Source: JBDSEG01 sp039920165 (GTDB lineage Bacteria; Pseudomonadota; Gammaproteobacteria; Burkholderiales; Burkholderiaceae_C). From it: DNA of 6,565 bases. Shown one piece after another: positions 1 to 6,510 of this stretch (the first letter of the stretch is position 1; each line of letters opens with the position of its first letter). A model generated the notes under the pieces. The model searched no databases, had not been told where the DNA came from, and was given only the letters and a program-made list of their open reading frames with translations. The stretch is from contig JBDSEG010000431.1 in the NCBI GenBank assembly GCA_039920165.1, positions 1-6,565 of the forward strand. Reading direction: 5' to 3'. The translations under genes were made by a program, and so were the position numbers.

Positions 1-3000
1 CCGCTGCCGATCCGAGGTGCGCTGCCAGGTGGACCTGAGCATCGTCGCCGATCAGCGTGATGCCCATCTCGGCGCCCTCGAACAGGCGCTTGCAGCTGCC
101 GAGAATCTTGTCGAATACGGGCTGCGCGTCAGCCATCGAGCCGCTGATCACCTGCAGCACTTCGGCGGTCGCGGTCTGCTGCTCGAGCGCCTCCTTCGTC
201 TCGTTGAACAGCCGGACGTTTTCGATCGCGATCACCGCCTGGTCGGCAAAGGTCTGGGCGAGCGCGATCTCCTTGGCGGTAAAGGCGCCCGTGCCGGCGC
301 GCAGCACCGCGATGCAGCCCACCGCGCGGGCGTCGCGCAGCAGCGGAACAAATAGCGCCGAGTGGTAACCGAGTTTGAGCGCGAGATCGCGCATGCGCGG
401 AAAATGCCGCACGCCCTCTTCGGTGTCGGCCACCGAGATCAGCCGCGAATCGATCACGCAGGCGCCGGCGCCGCTCTCGCGGTCGAGCGGCCAGGGCTGG
501 AGAAAACCGCCTTCACCCTTGGCCGTGCCGTCGCTGGCGAAGGCGACCGATTCGAGCATCTCGCCGCGCGGCACGACCAGGGCCACTGCCTTGCCGTCGA
601 ACAGTCGCTGGCAGCTCGCGACGATGGCGTCGAAGACCGGCTGGGTGTCGGTGATCGAGCCGCTGATGACGCGCAGGATCTCGGCGGTGGCGGTCTGCTG
701 TTCGAGCGCCTCGCGAGTCTCGTTAAACAGGCGCACGTTCTCGATCGCGATCACGGCCTGGTCGGCGAAGGTCTGCACCAGATCGATCTCGAGCTTCGAG
801 AACGGCTTCACCTGTTTGCGCAAGAGACCGATCGTCCCAACCGCGACCCCTTCGCGAAGCATCGGCACGGCCAGGATCGTGCGGAAGCCGTGAAGCCACT
901 GGACCTTGCGCGCATCGGGGTATTCGGTGTCGATGAGCGTCGCCACATCGTCGACATGCACGGTGCGGCGCTCGATGAATGCACGCCCGACCACCGACGT
1001 ACCGCGCAGCGGCAACGACTCGCCTTGGCCCGACTCGGTGCCGTCTTCAAGCTTGTAGCCGGTCATTGCGCGCAACTGGCCGCCGTCGGGAAGCCAGACG
1101 CGGGTGCCTTCGGCGCGGCACAGCATGCCCGCACGTAGCGCAACCGCATCGAGCACCGGTTGCACGTCGGTCGGCGACTCGCTGATCACGCGCAGAATTT
1201 CGCTCGTCGCGGTCTGGCGCTCCAGCGCCTCCTTGGTCTCGTTGAACAGGCGCGCGTTCTGGATCGCGATCACGGCCTGGTCGGCAAAGGTCTTGAGCAG
1301 CGCAATCTCGCTCGCCGAGAACGCGCTCGGCGGCTGGCGCGCGACGACGATCGCGCCGACCCCGCGGTCTTCCCACAACATCGGTGCGAAGGCGATCGAA
1401 TAGTCGCCGTGGCTCTCGCGGATGCGCTGCAGGCTTTGCGGCGCGTCCTTCGCCTGCAGGACGCTCGGATAGTGCAGCACCTGGCGCTCGCGCAGTGCGA
1501 TGCCGGTGGCCGATTCCTCGAGGCGCCTCGGGGCGAAGCTGAAGAAGTCCTCCGCGCCGCCCGCCAGCACGCGCCCACGCGTCGCTGCCACGCGCAACGC
1601 CGACGCCTCGTCGACCAGCACCACGCCCTGGTGGTCGGCGGTGAACAGGCGCTCGCAGCTTTCGAGAATCTTGTCGAAGACCGGCTGGGTGTCCGACACT
1701 GAACTGCTGATGACCTGCAGAACCTCGGCGGTGGCGGTCTGGCGTTCCAGCGCTTCCCGGGTCTCGCTCAGCAGCCGCACGTTCTCGATCGCGATCGCGG
1801 CCTGGTCGGCAAAGGTCTCGAGCAGATCGGACTGGCGCTTCGGGGTCGGGCCGGGGTCGGGCCAGGCGATGACGATCGCGCCGATTGGCGCGCCGTCCTT
1901 GAGCAGCGGCGCACCGATCATCCGCCGCCACAGGCCGAAGCCGGCCGCCTGGTGGTCGTAGGCCGGATCGTTGAGCGCGTCGTCCTGGCTTTGCACCTGG
2001 CCGGTGAGGATGACGCGGCCACTCATCATCTGCGGGTTCGGCGCGCCGGGGTAAAAGCGCTTCGCATCGTCAATCGCAGCCGTCGGCCAGTTGCTCGTGG
2101 CGACCATGTGGATCTGCTGCCCGTCGTAGCGGAACACCGCCGCGACCGGCTTGCCGAACAGCCGCGACGCGCTTTGCAGGATCGCTTCGAAGACCGGGGT
2201 TACGTCGGTCGGCGACTCGCTGATGACGCGCAGCACCTCGCTGATCGCGGTTTGGTAGTCGAGCGACTCGGAGAGCTCGGTGGTGCGCTGCTCGACCTTG
2301 CGTTCGAGGCCGGCATACGACTCGCGCAGCTGCGCGGTCATGCGGTTGAACTGCTCGGCGAGGCCTTCGAGTTCGTCGCCGGTCGCGACCACGATGCGCT
2401 GATCAAGGTCGCCCGCGCCGATTTTCTCCGCACCGGCCTGCAGCGCGCTCAGGGGCCGCACCAGCATTCGCGCGAGGAAGAAGCTCGCGGCGATCGACAG
2501 CAGCAGCGCCGCCACCAGCACCAGCCCCATGCGCTGCAAGGTGGCATACAGCGGCGCAAAGGCCTCGGCCCGCGGCGACTCGACGAATACGGTCCAGCCC
2601 AATATCGGGATGCGCGCAAAGGCGGTCAGCACCGGCCGGCCGTCCAGTCCGAGCGCGTCGGGCAGCTTGTCCGCATCGGTGCGCGCGAGCGCTGCGACTT
2701 GCGGCAACGCGCGCAGATCGGTCTTCTTCAGCACCAGGCTGATATCGGGGTGGGCAATCAAATTCGCCTCGGCGTCGATCGCATACGCGAGCCCCTTCTC
2801 GCCGATGCGGATTCGCGAGACCACCTCCCAGACAAATTTGAGGTTGACCTCGGCCGCGGTCACGCCACCCCCGCCCGCAGGGCGCGAAATTGTCATGTAC
2901 GGCTCGGTGCCCTTGCGGAAATAGACCGGGCCGTACCAGGTCTTGCCGGCGCTCGCGTTGAGAAATTTCGGGTCCTGCGACAAGTCGGTGCCGCTGCCCA

Positions 3001-3373
3001 CCGCATCCATGGCCAGGCGCGATACGCGCAGCTGCTCGCGCCCGCTCGCATCGATCCACGCCACTTCCGTGATCGCCTGCTCCTGGCGCAGCAACTTCAG
3101 ATATTCGATCCGGCGCGCCTCCACTGCATCGCCCGCGCCGGTATCGACGCGCGGCAGCGCGGTCCAGCTGATCTGGTGCGCGATCTCCTGCACGAACTGC
3201 TCGATCCGCGTCGCCGCGCCGCGCGCCTTCTCGTCCTGCAGGGCGACGAGGTGGTCCTGGTTCTCGCGGTACGAGAACCAGATGCCGACCGCGCCGCTCG
3301 CGAGCAGCATGCCTGCGACCAGCGCGATGATCAGCAGCGCATATTTGGGAAACAGGCGCCAGCGGCGTGTCAT
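1..3373 (-). CDS. Multi-GAF transmembrane sensor protein (dCache-HAMP-GAF x4-5), C-terminus outside window
   Basis: One uninterrupted minus-strand frame runs from the ATG at 3373-3371 to the left edge (1124 codons seen, no stop), so the effector domain is missing from view. Residues 11-33 form a first membrane segment after a basic MTRRWR start. About 40-280 is a periplasmic dCache-type domain, with the typical YGPVYFRKGTEPYMTISRP stretch near 147-165 and AYAIDAEANLIAHPD further on. About 282-302 is the second membrane segment (LVLVAALLLSIAASFFLA). HAMP follows at about 303-355 (VRPLSALQAGAEKIGAGDL, GDELEGLAEQFNRM), then a short coiled coil (LERKVEQRTTELSESL). Four complete GAF domains begin near residues 390, 562, 735 and 910, and a fifth starts near 1083. 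GAF domains usually bind small ligands or dimerise. Such proteins commonly end in a histidine kinase, nucleotide cyclase or GGDEF output; which one applies here is unknown. The ATG at 3373 is the only start after the in-frame stop at 3454-3452. No Shine-Dalgarno sequence precedes it, so coupling to vapC, 10 nt upstream, is possible. Confidence 0.93.
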   Translation of the reverse strand, partial: MTRRWRLFPKYALLIIALVAGMLLASGAVGIWFSYRENQDHLVALQDEKARGAATRIEQFVQEIAHQISWTALPRVDTGAGDAVEARRIEYLKLLRQEQAITEVAWIDASGREQLRVSRLAMDAVGSGTDLSQDPKFLNASAGKTWYGPVYFRKGTEPYMTISRPAGGGGVTAAEVNLKFVWEVVSRIRIGEKGLAYAIDAEANLIAHPDISLVLKKTDLRALPQVAALARTDADKLPDALGLDGRPVLTAFARIPILGWTVFVESPRAEAFAPLYATLQRMGLVLVAALLLSIAASFFLARMLVRPLSALQAGAEKIGAGDLDQRIVVATGDELEGLAEQFNRMTAQLRESYAGLERKVEQRTTELSESLDYQTAISEVLRVISESPTDVTPVFEAILQSASRLFGKPVAAVFRYDGQQIHMVATSNWPTAAIDDAKRFYPGAPNPQMMSGRVILTGQVQSQDDALNDPAYDHQAAGFGLWRRMIGAPLLKDGAPIGAIVIAWPDPGPTPKRQSDLLETFADQAAIAIENVRLLSETREALERQTATAEVLQVISSSVSDTQPVFDKILESCERLFTADHQGVVLVDEASALRVAATRGRVLAGGAEDFFSFAPRRLEESATGIALRERQVLHYPSVLQAKDAPQSLQRIRESHGDYSIAFAPMLWEDRGVGAIVVARQPPSAFSASEIALLKTFADQAVIAIQNARLFNETKEALERQTATSEILRVISESPTDVQPVLDAVALRAGMLCRAEGTRVWLPDGGQLRAMTGYKLEDGTESGQGESLPLRGTSVVGRAFIERRTVHVDDVATLIDTEYPDARKVQWLHGFRTILAVPMLREGVAVGTIGLLRKQVKPFSKLEIDLVQTFADQAVIAIENVRLFNETREALEQQTATAEILRVISGSITDTQPVFDAIVASCQRLFDGKAVALVVPRGEMLESVAFASDGTAKGEGGFLQPWPLDRESGAGACVIDSRLISVADTEEGVRHFPRMRDLALKLGYHSALFVPLLRDARAVGCIAVLRAGTGAFTAKEIALAQTFADQAVIAIENVRLFNETKEALEQQTATAEVLQVISGSMADAQPVFDKILGSCKRLFEGAEMGITLIGDDAQVHLAAHLGSAA
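142..1816 (-). repeat. In-gene tandem repeat of GAF plus linker modules (period 519-525 bp)
   Basis: Blocks of about 110 bp at roughly 1705-1816, 1180-1291, 661-772 and 142-253 are strongly alike at DNA level. They encode TFADQA(V/A)IAI(E/Q)N(V/A)RL, then ETKEALEQQTATAEVLQVIS-like linkers and (D)xQPVFDxI. The shared anchor cctggtcggc or a close variant starts at 1801, 1276, 757 and 238, giving spacings of 525, 519 and 519 bp (175, 173 and 173 codons). A partial copy of the linker, without the preceding GAF end, lies at about 2215-2275 between HAMP and GAF1. The GAF cores between the blocks are more diverged than the linkers. Confidence 0.85.
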
Positions 3374-3383
3374 TCGCGCAAAG

Positions 3384-3791
3384 CTATTGCGGCGCCGGCT
3401 CGACCACCACCAGACCGGTGAAAAATTTGCGGTAGTAGCCGCGGTCGCGGGTCAACAGCCGGTCACATTGCGAAAGGGCATGGGCGCCGATGAGAAAGTC
3501 GGCGATGACGCGGTCGCGCCGGCCACCTGGACTGCGGTATTTGCGGCAGATGACGCCCGCTGCCGAGGCGGCCTGTTCCGTCAGCGCCGAGTAGCCGATC
3601 TGCAGCGTGGTCATGGCCTGTGCAAATGCTTCGTCGCTGGCAAAGGCGACCCGGGTTTCGCTCCACACCACGTCGCAAACCACGACCGAGCCCTCGTTCA
3701 GACAGGTTCGCAGGGCGTGGCCGGAGGCGGCGCCGAAGCGGGCATCCGCGCCGAACACGTCGATCAGCACGCTCGTATCGACCGCGGTCAT
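3384..3791 (-). CDS. vapC: VapC-type PIN-domain ribonuclease toxin
   Basis: A 135-residue PIN-domain protein, a normal length for VapC toxins, which are Mg2+-dependent ribonucleases that cut tRNA or rRNA and stop growth unless held by their antitoxin. All four acidic active-site positions expected for the fold are visible: D5 in VDTSVLIDVF, E45 in WSETRVAF, D98 in RDRVIADFLIGAHAL and D116 in LLTRDRGYY. It therefore looks catalytically intact. The ATG at 3791-3789 overlaps the last base of the vapB stop (TGATG), the usual translational coupling of the pair. The same frame stays open further upstream to about 4070, but that stretch lies across the antitoxin gene and is not the toxin. The gene ends with TAG 10 nt before the sensor start. 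The RNA target cannot be told from sequence. Confidence 0.93.
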   Translation of the reverse strand: MTAVDTSVLIDVFGADARFGAASGHALRTCLNEGSVVVCDVVWSETRVAFASDEAFAQAMTTLQIGYSALTEQAASAAGVICRKYRSPGGRRDRVIADFLIGAHALSQCDRLLTRDRGYYRKFFTGLVVVEPAPQ

Positions 3792-4015
3792 CACGTATCG
3801 GCCCCGCCGCGCAGACCGCGAATGAAGGTGTCGGTGTCGATCCGCCGTCCGAGGCAGCCGAAAACCTTGGTCACGGGATCGGACTCGGCCTTGTGCGCGA
3901 CAAGCCGGCCGTTCTCGGCGCTGAATTCCAATGCGGTCCCGGGACGGATGCCCAGCTTGTCGCGCAAAGCCTTCGGGATGGTCACTTGCCCGCGCTCGGC
4001 GACGACGGCTTTCAT
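3791..4015 (-). CDS. vapB: VapB-type AbrB/SpoVT-fold antitoxin
   Basis: A 74-residue antitoxin. The N-terminal half is a swapped-hairpin AbrB/MazE-type DNA-binding domain: MKAVVAERGQVTIPKALRDK followed by LGIRPGTALEF, residues 1-31. The C-terminal half (about 45-74, with VFGCLGRRIDTDTFIRGLRG) should be the segment that wraps around and blocks the PIN toxin. The ATG at 4015-4013 is preferred because a GGGAG ribosome binding site (4026-4022) sits 6 nt upstream and the AbrB fold normally begins right at MKA. The frame has an earlier ATG at 4087, but it would add a cysteine- and arginine-rich extension running through the likely promoter. The stop overlaps the vapC start by one base. Autorepression through the upstream inverted repeats is expected from the family. 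Confidence 0.92.
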   Translation of the reverse strand: MKAVVAERGQVTIPKALRDKLGIRPGTALEFSAENGRLVAHKAESDPVTKVFGCLGRRIDTDTFIRGLRGGADT

Positions 4016-4021
4016 GGTGGA

Positions 4022-4082
4022 CTCCCGCATCCGGATGATGCGCACGCATCGTACATGAATCACGCAACAAAAAGTACGCATC
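4022..4082 (-). promoter_or_regulatory. Probable vapBC promoter/operator with repeated CGCATC half-sites
   Basis: The region in front of vapB holds four copies of the hexamer cgcatc or its complement: 4026-4031, 4037-4042 (inverted), 4045-4050 and 4077-4082. Together they make a 6-bp-arm palindrome with a 2-nt centre (gatgcgcacgcatc, 4037-4050) and an overlapping inverted pair at 4026-4042 with a 5-nt centre. On the minus strand a TACGAT at 4053-4048 could be a -10 element, with a poor TACTTT -35 17 nt upstream in an unusually AT-rich patch (about 4055-4076). GGGAG at 4026-4022 is the vapB ribosome binding site. AbrB-fold antitoxins with their toxins normally repress such palindromes. The palindromes are seen directly; their function and the promoter call are inferred. 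Confidence 0.5.
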
Positions 4083-4109
4083 GCCACGTGCTGAAGCGCG
4101 TCGAAGCCG

Positions 4110-4503
4110 TCATTCGATCACCTCGTCGGCGCGCAGCTGCAGCGACTGCGGCAGCGTGATGCTAGGTTGCACGCGGCTTTCGCGTTGACGACGAACTCAA
4201 GCAGCCCGAGCCGGTTGGTTGTCGCGACGAAGCGTTCGCACGATGGCGAGAAACTTGGCGTGGTCAGGAACACGAGCCTGGGTCGTCCGCGACTTCCCAC
4301 GGCCTGCAGTGCCCGGTCGAAATTCGACGGTGCCTTCAATTCGATTCACCACCGTCTCCAGCCGGCGTGACTTGGCAGCGGCCAGGGCCACCTCAAGCTG
4401 TCCGCGCACTTGCTCGATCACGCCGTCGACCGAGCGCAGCAGACACCGCCCTCGGGGCAACCACGACCCCAAGCCCGGCAACGACGAACTGCCGGCGCTT
4501 CAC
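4110..4503 (-). pseudogene. Decayed third ABC_sub_bind solute-binding protein gene
   Basis: Four pieces of one ABC_sub_bind gene can be read in order. (a) GTG at 4503, overlapping the previous stop by 4 nt (GTGA) behind an AAGGTGAT ribosome binding site, opens a twin-arginine signal, VKRRQFVVAGLGVVVAPRAV then SA, to about 4420; this frame stops at 4395-4393. (b) About 4409-4332, another frame: QLEVALAAAKSRRLETVV then NRIEG. (c) 4330-4163, shifted by one extra base at 4331: PSNFDRALQAVGSRGRPRLV, then FLTTPSFSPSCERF, ending EFVVNAKAACNL. (d) 4160-4110, after loss of one base at 4161-4162: ITLPQSLQLRADEVIE and stop. Compared with intact relatives (about 980 bp), roughly 130-150 codons are missing between a and b and about 50 within c, between NRLGL and EFVVN. 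No functional protein can be made. The TGA overlaps an ATG at 4113, repeating the ATGA junction of the two intact genes. The frames and motifs are read directly; the deletion sizes are estimates. Confidence 0.85.
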
Positions 4504-5483
4504 TCGATCACCTTCTCGGCGCGCAACAGCACTGACGGAGCTATGGCCAGCCCAAGTTCGCGCGCGGTGCGCAGGTTGATCCACAGTCCGAAGCGGGTCG
4601 GCTGCTCGATGGGAATAACCGCCGGGTCAGCGCCCTTGAGCACCTTGTCGATGAAGGCCGGAGCCCGCTCGTACAGGTCGCGCCACACGACCGTGAAGGC
4701 CATCAGGCCGCCGGCCTCGATTTCTTCAATGAAGCTGTGCATCGAGGGCAGCCGCAGTTGCCGCGCGAAATCGACGACGCGCTGGCGCTGCACGTAGAAC
4801 AGTGCGTCGGCGAGCACGAACAAGGCCTGGGGGCGCTGCTGTTCAAGCTTGGCAAACGCCGCCGGCAACTGCTCGGGCCGGCTCGCCGAGGCCGATGGCA
4901 ATGACGTGACGGAGAGCCGGGCCGCGGCAAGGTCGAGCTCCTTGCGATACAGCGCATAGCTCGGCGAATCGGGGTTCGCAAGCACGCCGATGCGCCTGAG
5001 CTGCGGCAGTGCCTCGGTCAGCAGTTCGAGCGACTTGGCAATGAAGCCGGGGATGATCCGCGTGAGGCCGGTCACGTTGCCGCCGGGCCGGGCCAGGCTC
5101 GCAGCGAGGCCGACGCCGACCGGATCGCCGCCGAAGATCATCACGATCGGAATGGTCGACGTCGCTGTTCGGGCCGCGAGCGCCTCGCTTGCGCCGGTGG
5201 TGACGATCAGATTCGGTGTCGCGGCGACGATATCGCGCGCCATCTGCGCCAGGCGCGCGGTGTCGCCGGCGGCGGCGTGTCGGTCGTAGACGACGTTACG
5301 GCCTTCCACATAACCGAGCTCGCGCATGCGGGTATAGAACGCGTCCCAGTCGGGCGACTCCTGCAGGTTGCCGCCGGACAGCATGCCGATGCGGTACGGC
5401 CCTGCCTGCGCCGCGGCAGGTCGCGGTCCAGCGCTCAATGCGAGCGCCGTGCCGGCCAGAAACGCCCTACGTTGGCAGGTCAT
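4500..5483 (-). CDS. Exported solute-binding protein, ABC_sub_bind family (PF04392/COG2984)
   Basis: A 327-residue periplasmic binding protein, full length for the family. Residues 1-26 are an export signal with a twin-arginine motif (QRRAFLAG, then a hydrophobic stretch, cleavage near AAA/Q at 25-26), suggesting Tat export. The two-lobed fold begins at PYRIGMLSGG. Family hallmarks are GYVEGRNVVYDRHAAAGD (57-74), DPVGVGLAASLARPGGNVTG (120-139), EAGGLMAFTVVWRDLYERAP (256-275), IEQPTRFGLWINLRTARELG (292-311) and the C-terminal LLRAEKVIE. Family members bind small, mostly unidentified ligands, some being aromatic amino acids. No ABC permease or ATPase gene is adjacent, so a role in sensing is as likely as transport. 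The ATG overlaps the preceding stop (ATGA), and a GGGTGAT ribosome binding site lies inside the upstream gene. It is a diverged tandem paralogue of its upstream neighbour. Confidence 0.92.
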   Translation of the reverse strand: MTCQRRAFLAGTALALSAGPRPAAAQAGPYRIGMLSGGNLQESPDWDAFYTRMRELGYVEGRNVVYDRHAAAGDTARLAQMARDIVAATPNLIVTTGASEALAARTATSTIPIVMIFGGDPVGVGLAASLARPGGNVTGLTRIIPGFIAKSLELLTEALPQLRRIGVLANPDSPSYALYRKELDLAAARLSVTSLPSASASRPEQLPAAFAKLEQQRPQALFVLADALFYVQRQRVVDFARQLRLPSMHSFIEEIEAGGLMAFTVVWRDLYERAPAFIDKVLKGADPAVIPIEQPTRFGLWINLRTARELGLAIAPSVLLRAEKVIE

Positions 5484-6490
5484 TCGATCACCCGATCCGC
5501 GCGCAGCAAGAAAGTTTGTCCCGTGGCGATGCCGAGCATGCGCGCCGTTCGGCTATTGACGACAAGTTCGAACACGCTGGGCTGTTCGACCGCGAGCTCA
5601 CCAGGCCGGGCGCCGCGCAGCACCTTGTCGACCAGCAGCGCCGAGCGGCGCAACTGATCGGCGAGCGAGGCACCATAGCCGAAAAGGGCGCCGGCGTCGG
5701 CCATCTGCGAGCGGTGACCGACGACCGGAACCCGCTTGTCCAGCGCCAGCTCGACCAGCCGCTCGCGCATGTTGTAGGTGAACGAACCCTCGGTGATCAC
5801 GACATCGAGCGGCTGCGCGAGCAGGCGTCGCATCGCCACATCGAAGTCGGCCGCACTCGCCGCATCGGCGCGCACCAGCGTCAGGTTCATGGCCGGGTTC
5901 AAGGCCTCGAGCGCAGCGTATTCGAGGCGCACGGTCGGGTCGCTCGGGTCGCCGATGAAGCCGATACGGCGCGCCTGCGGCAGCACCTCGCGCAGCAGTT
6001 GCAGACGCTTGGGTGCGAGCGATCCCGCGATGCTGCTGATGCCGGTGACGTTGCCGCCGGGTCGCGCCAGGCTCGCGACTAGCCCCATGCCCACCGGGTT
6101 GACGCCGGTACCGAAGACAATCGGGATCGACCGCGTCGCCGCGTGCGCCGCCACCGCCGCGGTAGCCGGCGGCGCGTAGATCAGCTCGGGTGCGCGCGCC
6201 ACCAGATCGGCTGCGATGTGCGACAGCCGATCGAGACGGTCATCGGCATAGGCGCGGTCGTAACTGATGTTGGCGCCCTCGACCCAGCCGAGCTTGCGCA
6301 TCTCTTCGAAGAACGGCGCGAGGGTGACTTGTTCTTTGGCAGCCGAGCTCGGCGCAAGGATGCCGACGCGCCGGCGCGCCGCCCCCGCCGGCTGCGCCCG
6401 CAGGCACGGTGCCGCGCTGAGCAAAGCAGCGCCCGCTCCTAGTGCACTGCGCGTGAAATTACAGAACTTATTCGTCCCGGCATACTCCAA
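5480..6490 (-). CDS. Exported solute-binding protein, ABC_sub_bind family (PF04392/COG2984), altered N-terminus
   Basis: A mature-length binding protein, 336 residues from a TTG at 6490. The two-lobe domain begins at RRVGILAPSS (about 40-49). Hallmarks are NPVGMGLVASLARPGGNVTG (131-150), VEQPSVFELVVNSRTARMLG (301-320) and LLRADRVIE at the end, close to the downstream paralogue. The signal core SALGAGAALLSAAPCLRA is followed by a likely cleavage before Q33. The start is doubtful: TTG is the only in-frame start codon before the signal core, no Shine-Dalgarno sequence precedes it, and the open frame continues to the right edge without another start. The tandem relatives have a twin-arginine motif where this one has NFTRS. 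The sequence upstream of about 6452 seems to belong to a neighbouring mobile element, so the native start was probably lost or replaced. Its stop overlaps the next start by 4 nt. The ligand is unknown. Confidence 0.85.
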   Translation of the reverse strand: MEYAGTNKFCNFTRSALGAGAALLSAAPCLRAQPAGAARRRVGILAPSSAAKEQVTLAPFFEEMRKLGWVEGANISYDRAYADDRLDRLSHIAADLVARAPELIYAPPATAAVAAHAATRSIPIVFGTGVNPVGMGLVASLARPGGNVTGISSIAGSLAPKRLQLLREVLPQARRIGFIGDPSDPTVRLEYAALEALNPAMNLTLVRADAASAADFDVAMRRLLAQPLDVVITEGSFTYNMRERLVELALDKRVPVVGHRSQMADAGALFGYGASLADQLRRSALLVDKVLRGARPGELAVEQPSVFELVVNSRTARMLGIATGQTFLLRADRVIE

Positions 6491-6510
6491 TCGCCCAGGA
6501 GGCTGGAGCG
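6452..6510. other. Possible left end of an IS630-type element
   Basis: The bases from about 6452 to 6475 form an AT-rich patch (gtgaaattacagaacttatt) inside very GC-rich surroundings. They begin just where the conserved signal peptide of the minus-strand binding protein gene breaks off, and they lie about 60 bp before a transposase-like start codon. This is the distance and place expected for an insertion-sequence end. No inverted repeat partner or TA duplication can be checked because the other end lies outside the window. Confidence 0.3.
6497..6502 (+). promoter_or_regulatory. Strong ribosome binding site for the gene at 6511
   Basis: A perfect AGGAGG sits 8 nt in front of the ATG at 6511. 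It fixes that start and shows that a real plus-strand gene begins here, divergent from the binding protein operon. Confidence 0.8.

Noticed and set aside
1047..1931. Minus-strand frame of 294 codons, and another at 2403-3059
   Set aside because: Both are out-of-frame shadows of the sensor on the same strand. Their arginine- and alanine-rich products have no recognisable motif.
1952..3421. Long plus-strand open frame of 489 codons, and similar ones at 362-1138 and 1160-1702
   Set aside because: They lie exactly antisense, codon on codon, to the sensor gene. Such frames stay open in GC-rich DNA. The products are histidine- and arginine-rich with no family features, while the minus strand shows clear domains.
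3792..4070. Upstream extension of the VapC frame
   Set aside because: It overlaps the whole antitoxin gene in another frame. The PIN fold starts at MTAVDTSVLID, with the ATG coupled to the vapB stop.
4016..4087. Earlier VapB start at 4087
   Set aside because: It would place the palindromes and likely promoter inside the coding region and add an unusual Cys/Arg-rich stretch. The start at 4015 has a good ribosome binding site and fits the fold.
4060..4113. 17-codon minus-strand ORF starting at the ATGA overlap of the pseudogene
   Set aside because: The start is probably a relic of the former coupling to the next gene. The peptide resembles nothing and has no sign of being functional.
5216..6082. 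Plus-strand frame of 288 codons opposite the binding protein genes
   Set aside because: It crosses two genes on the opposite strand that are clearly recognised by family motifs, and its product is a low-complexity Arg/Ala-rich shadow.
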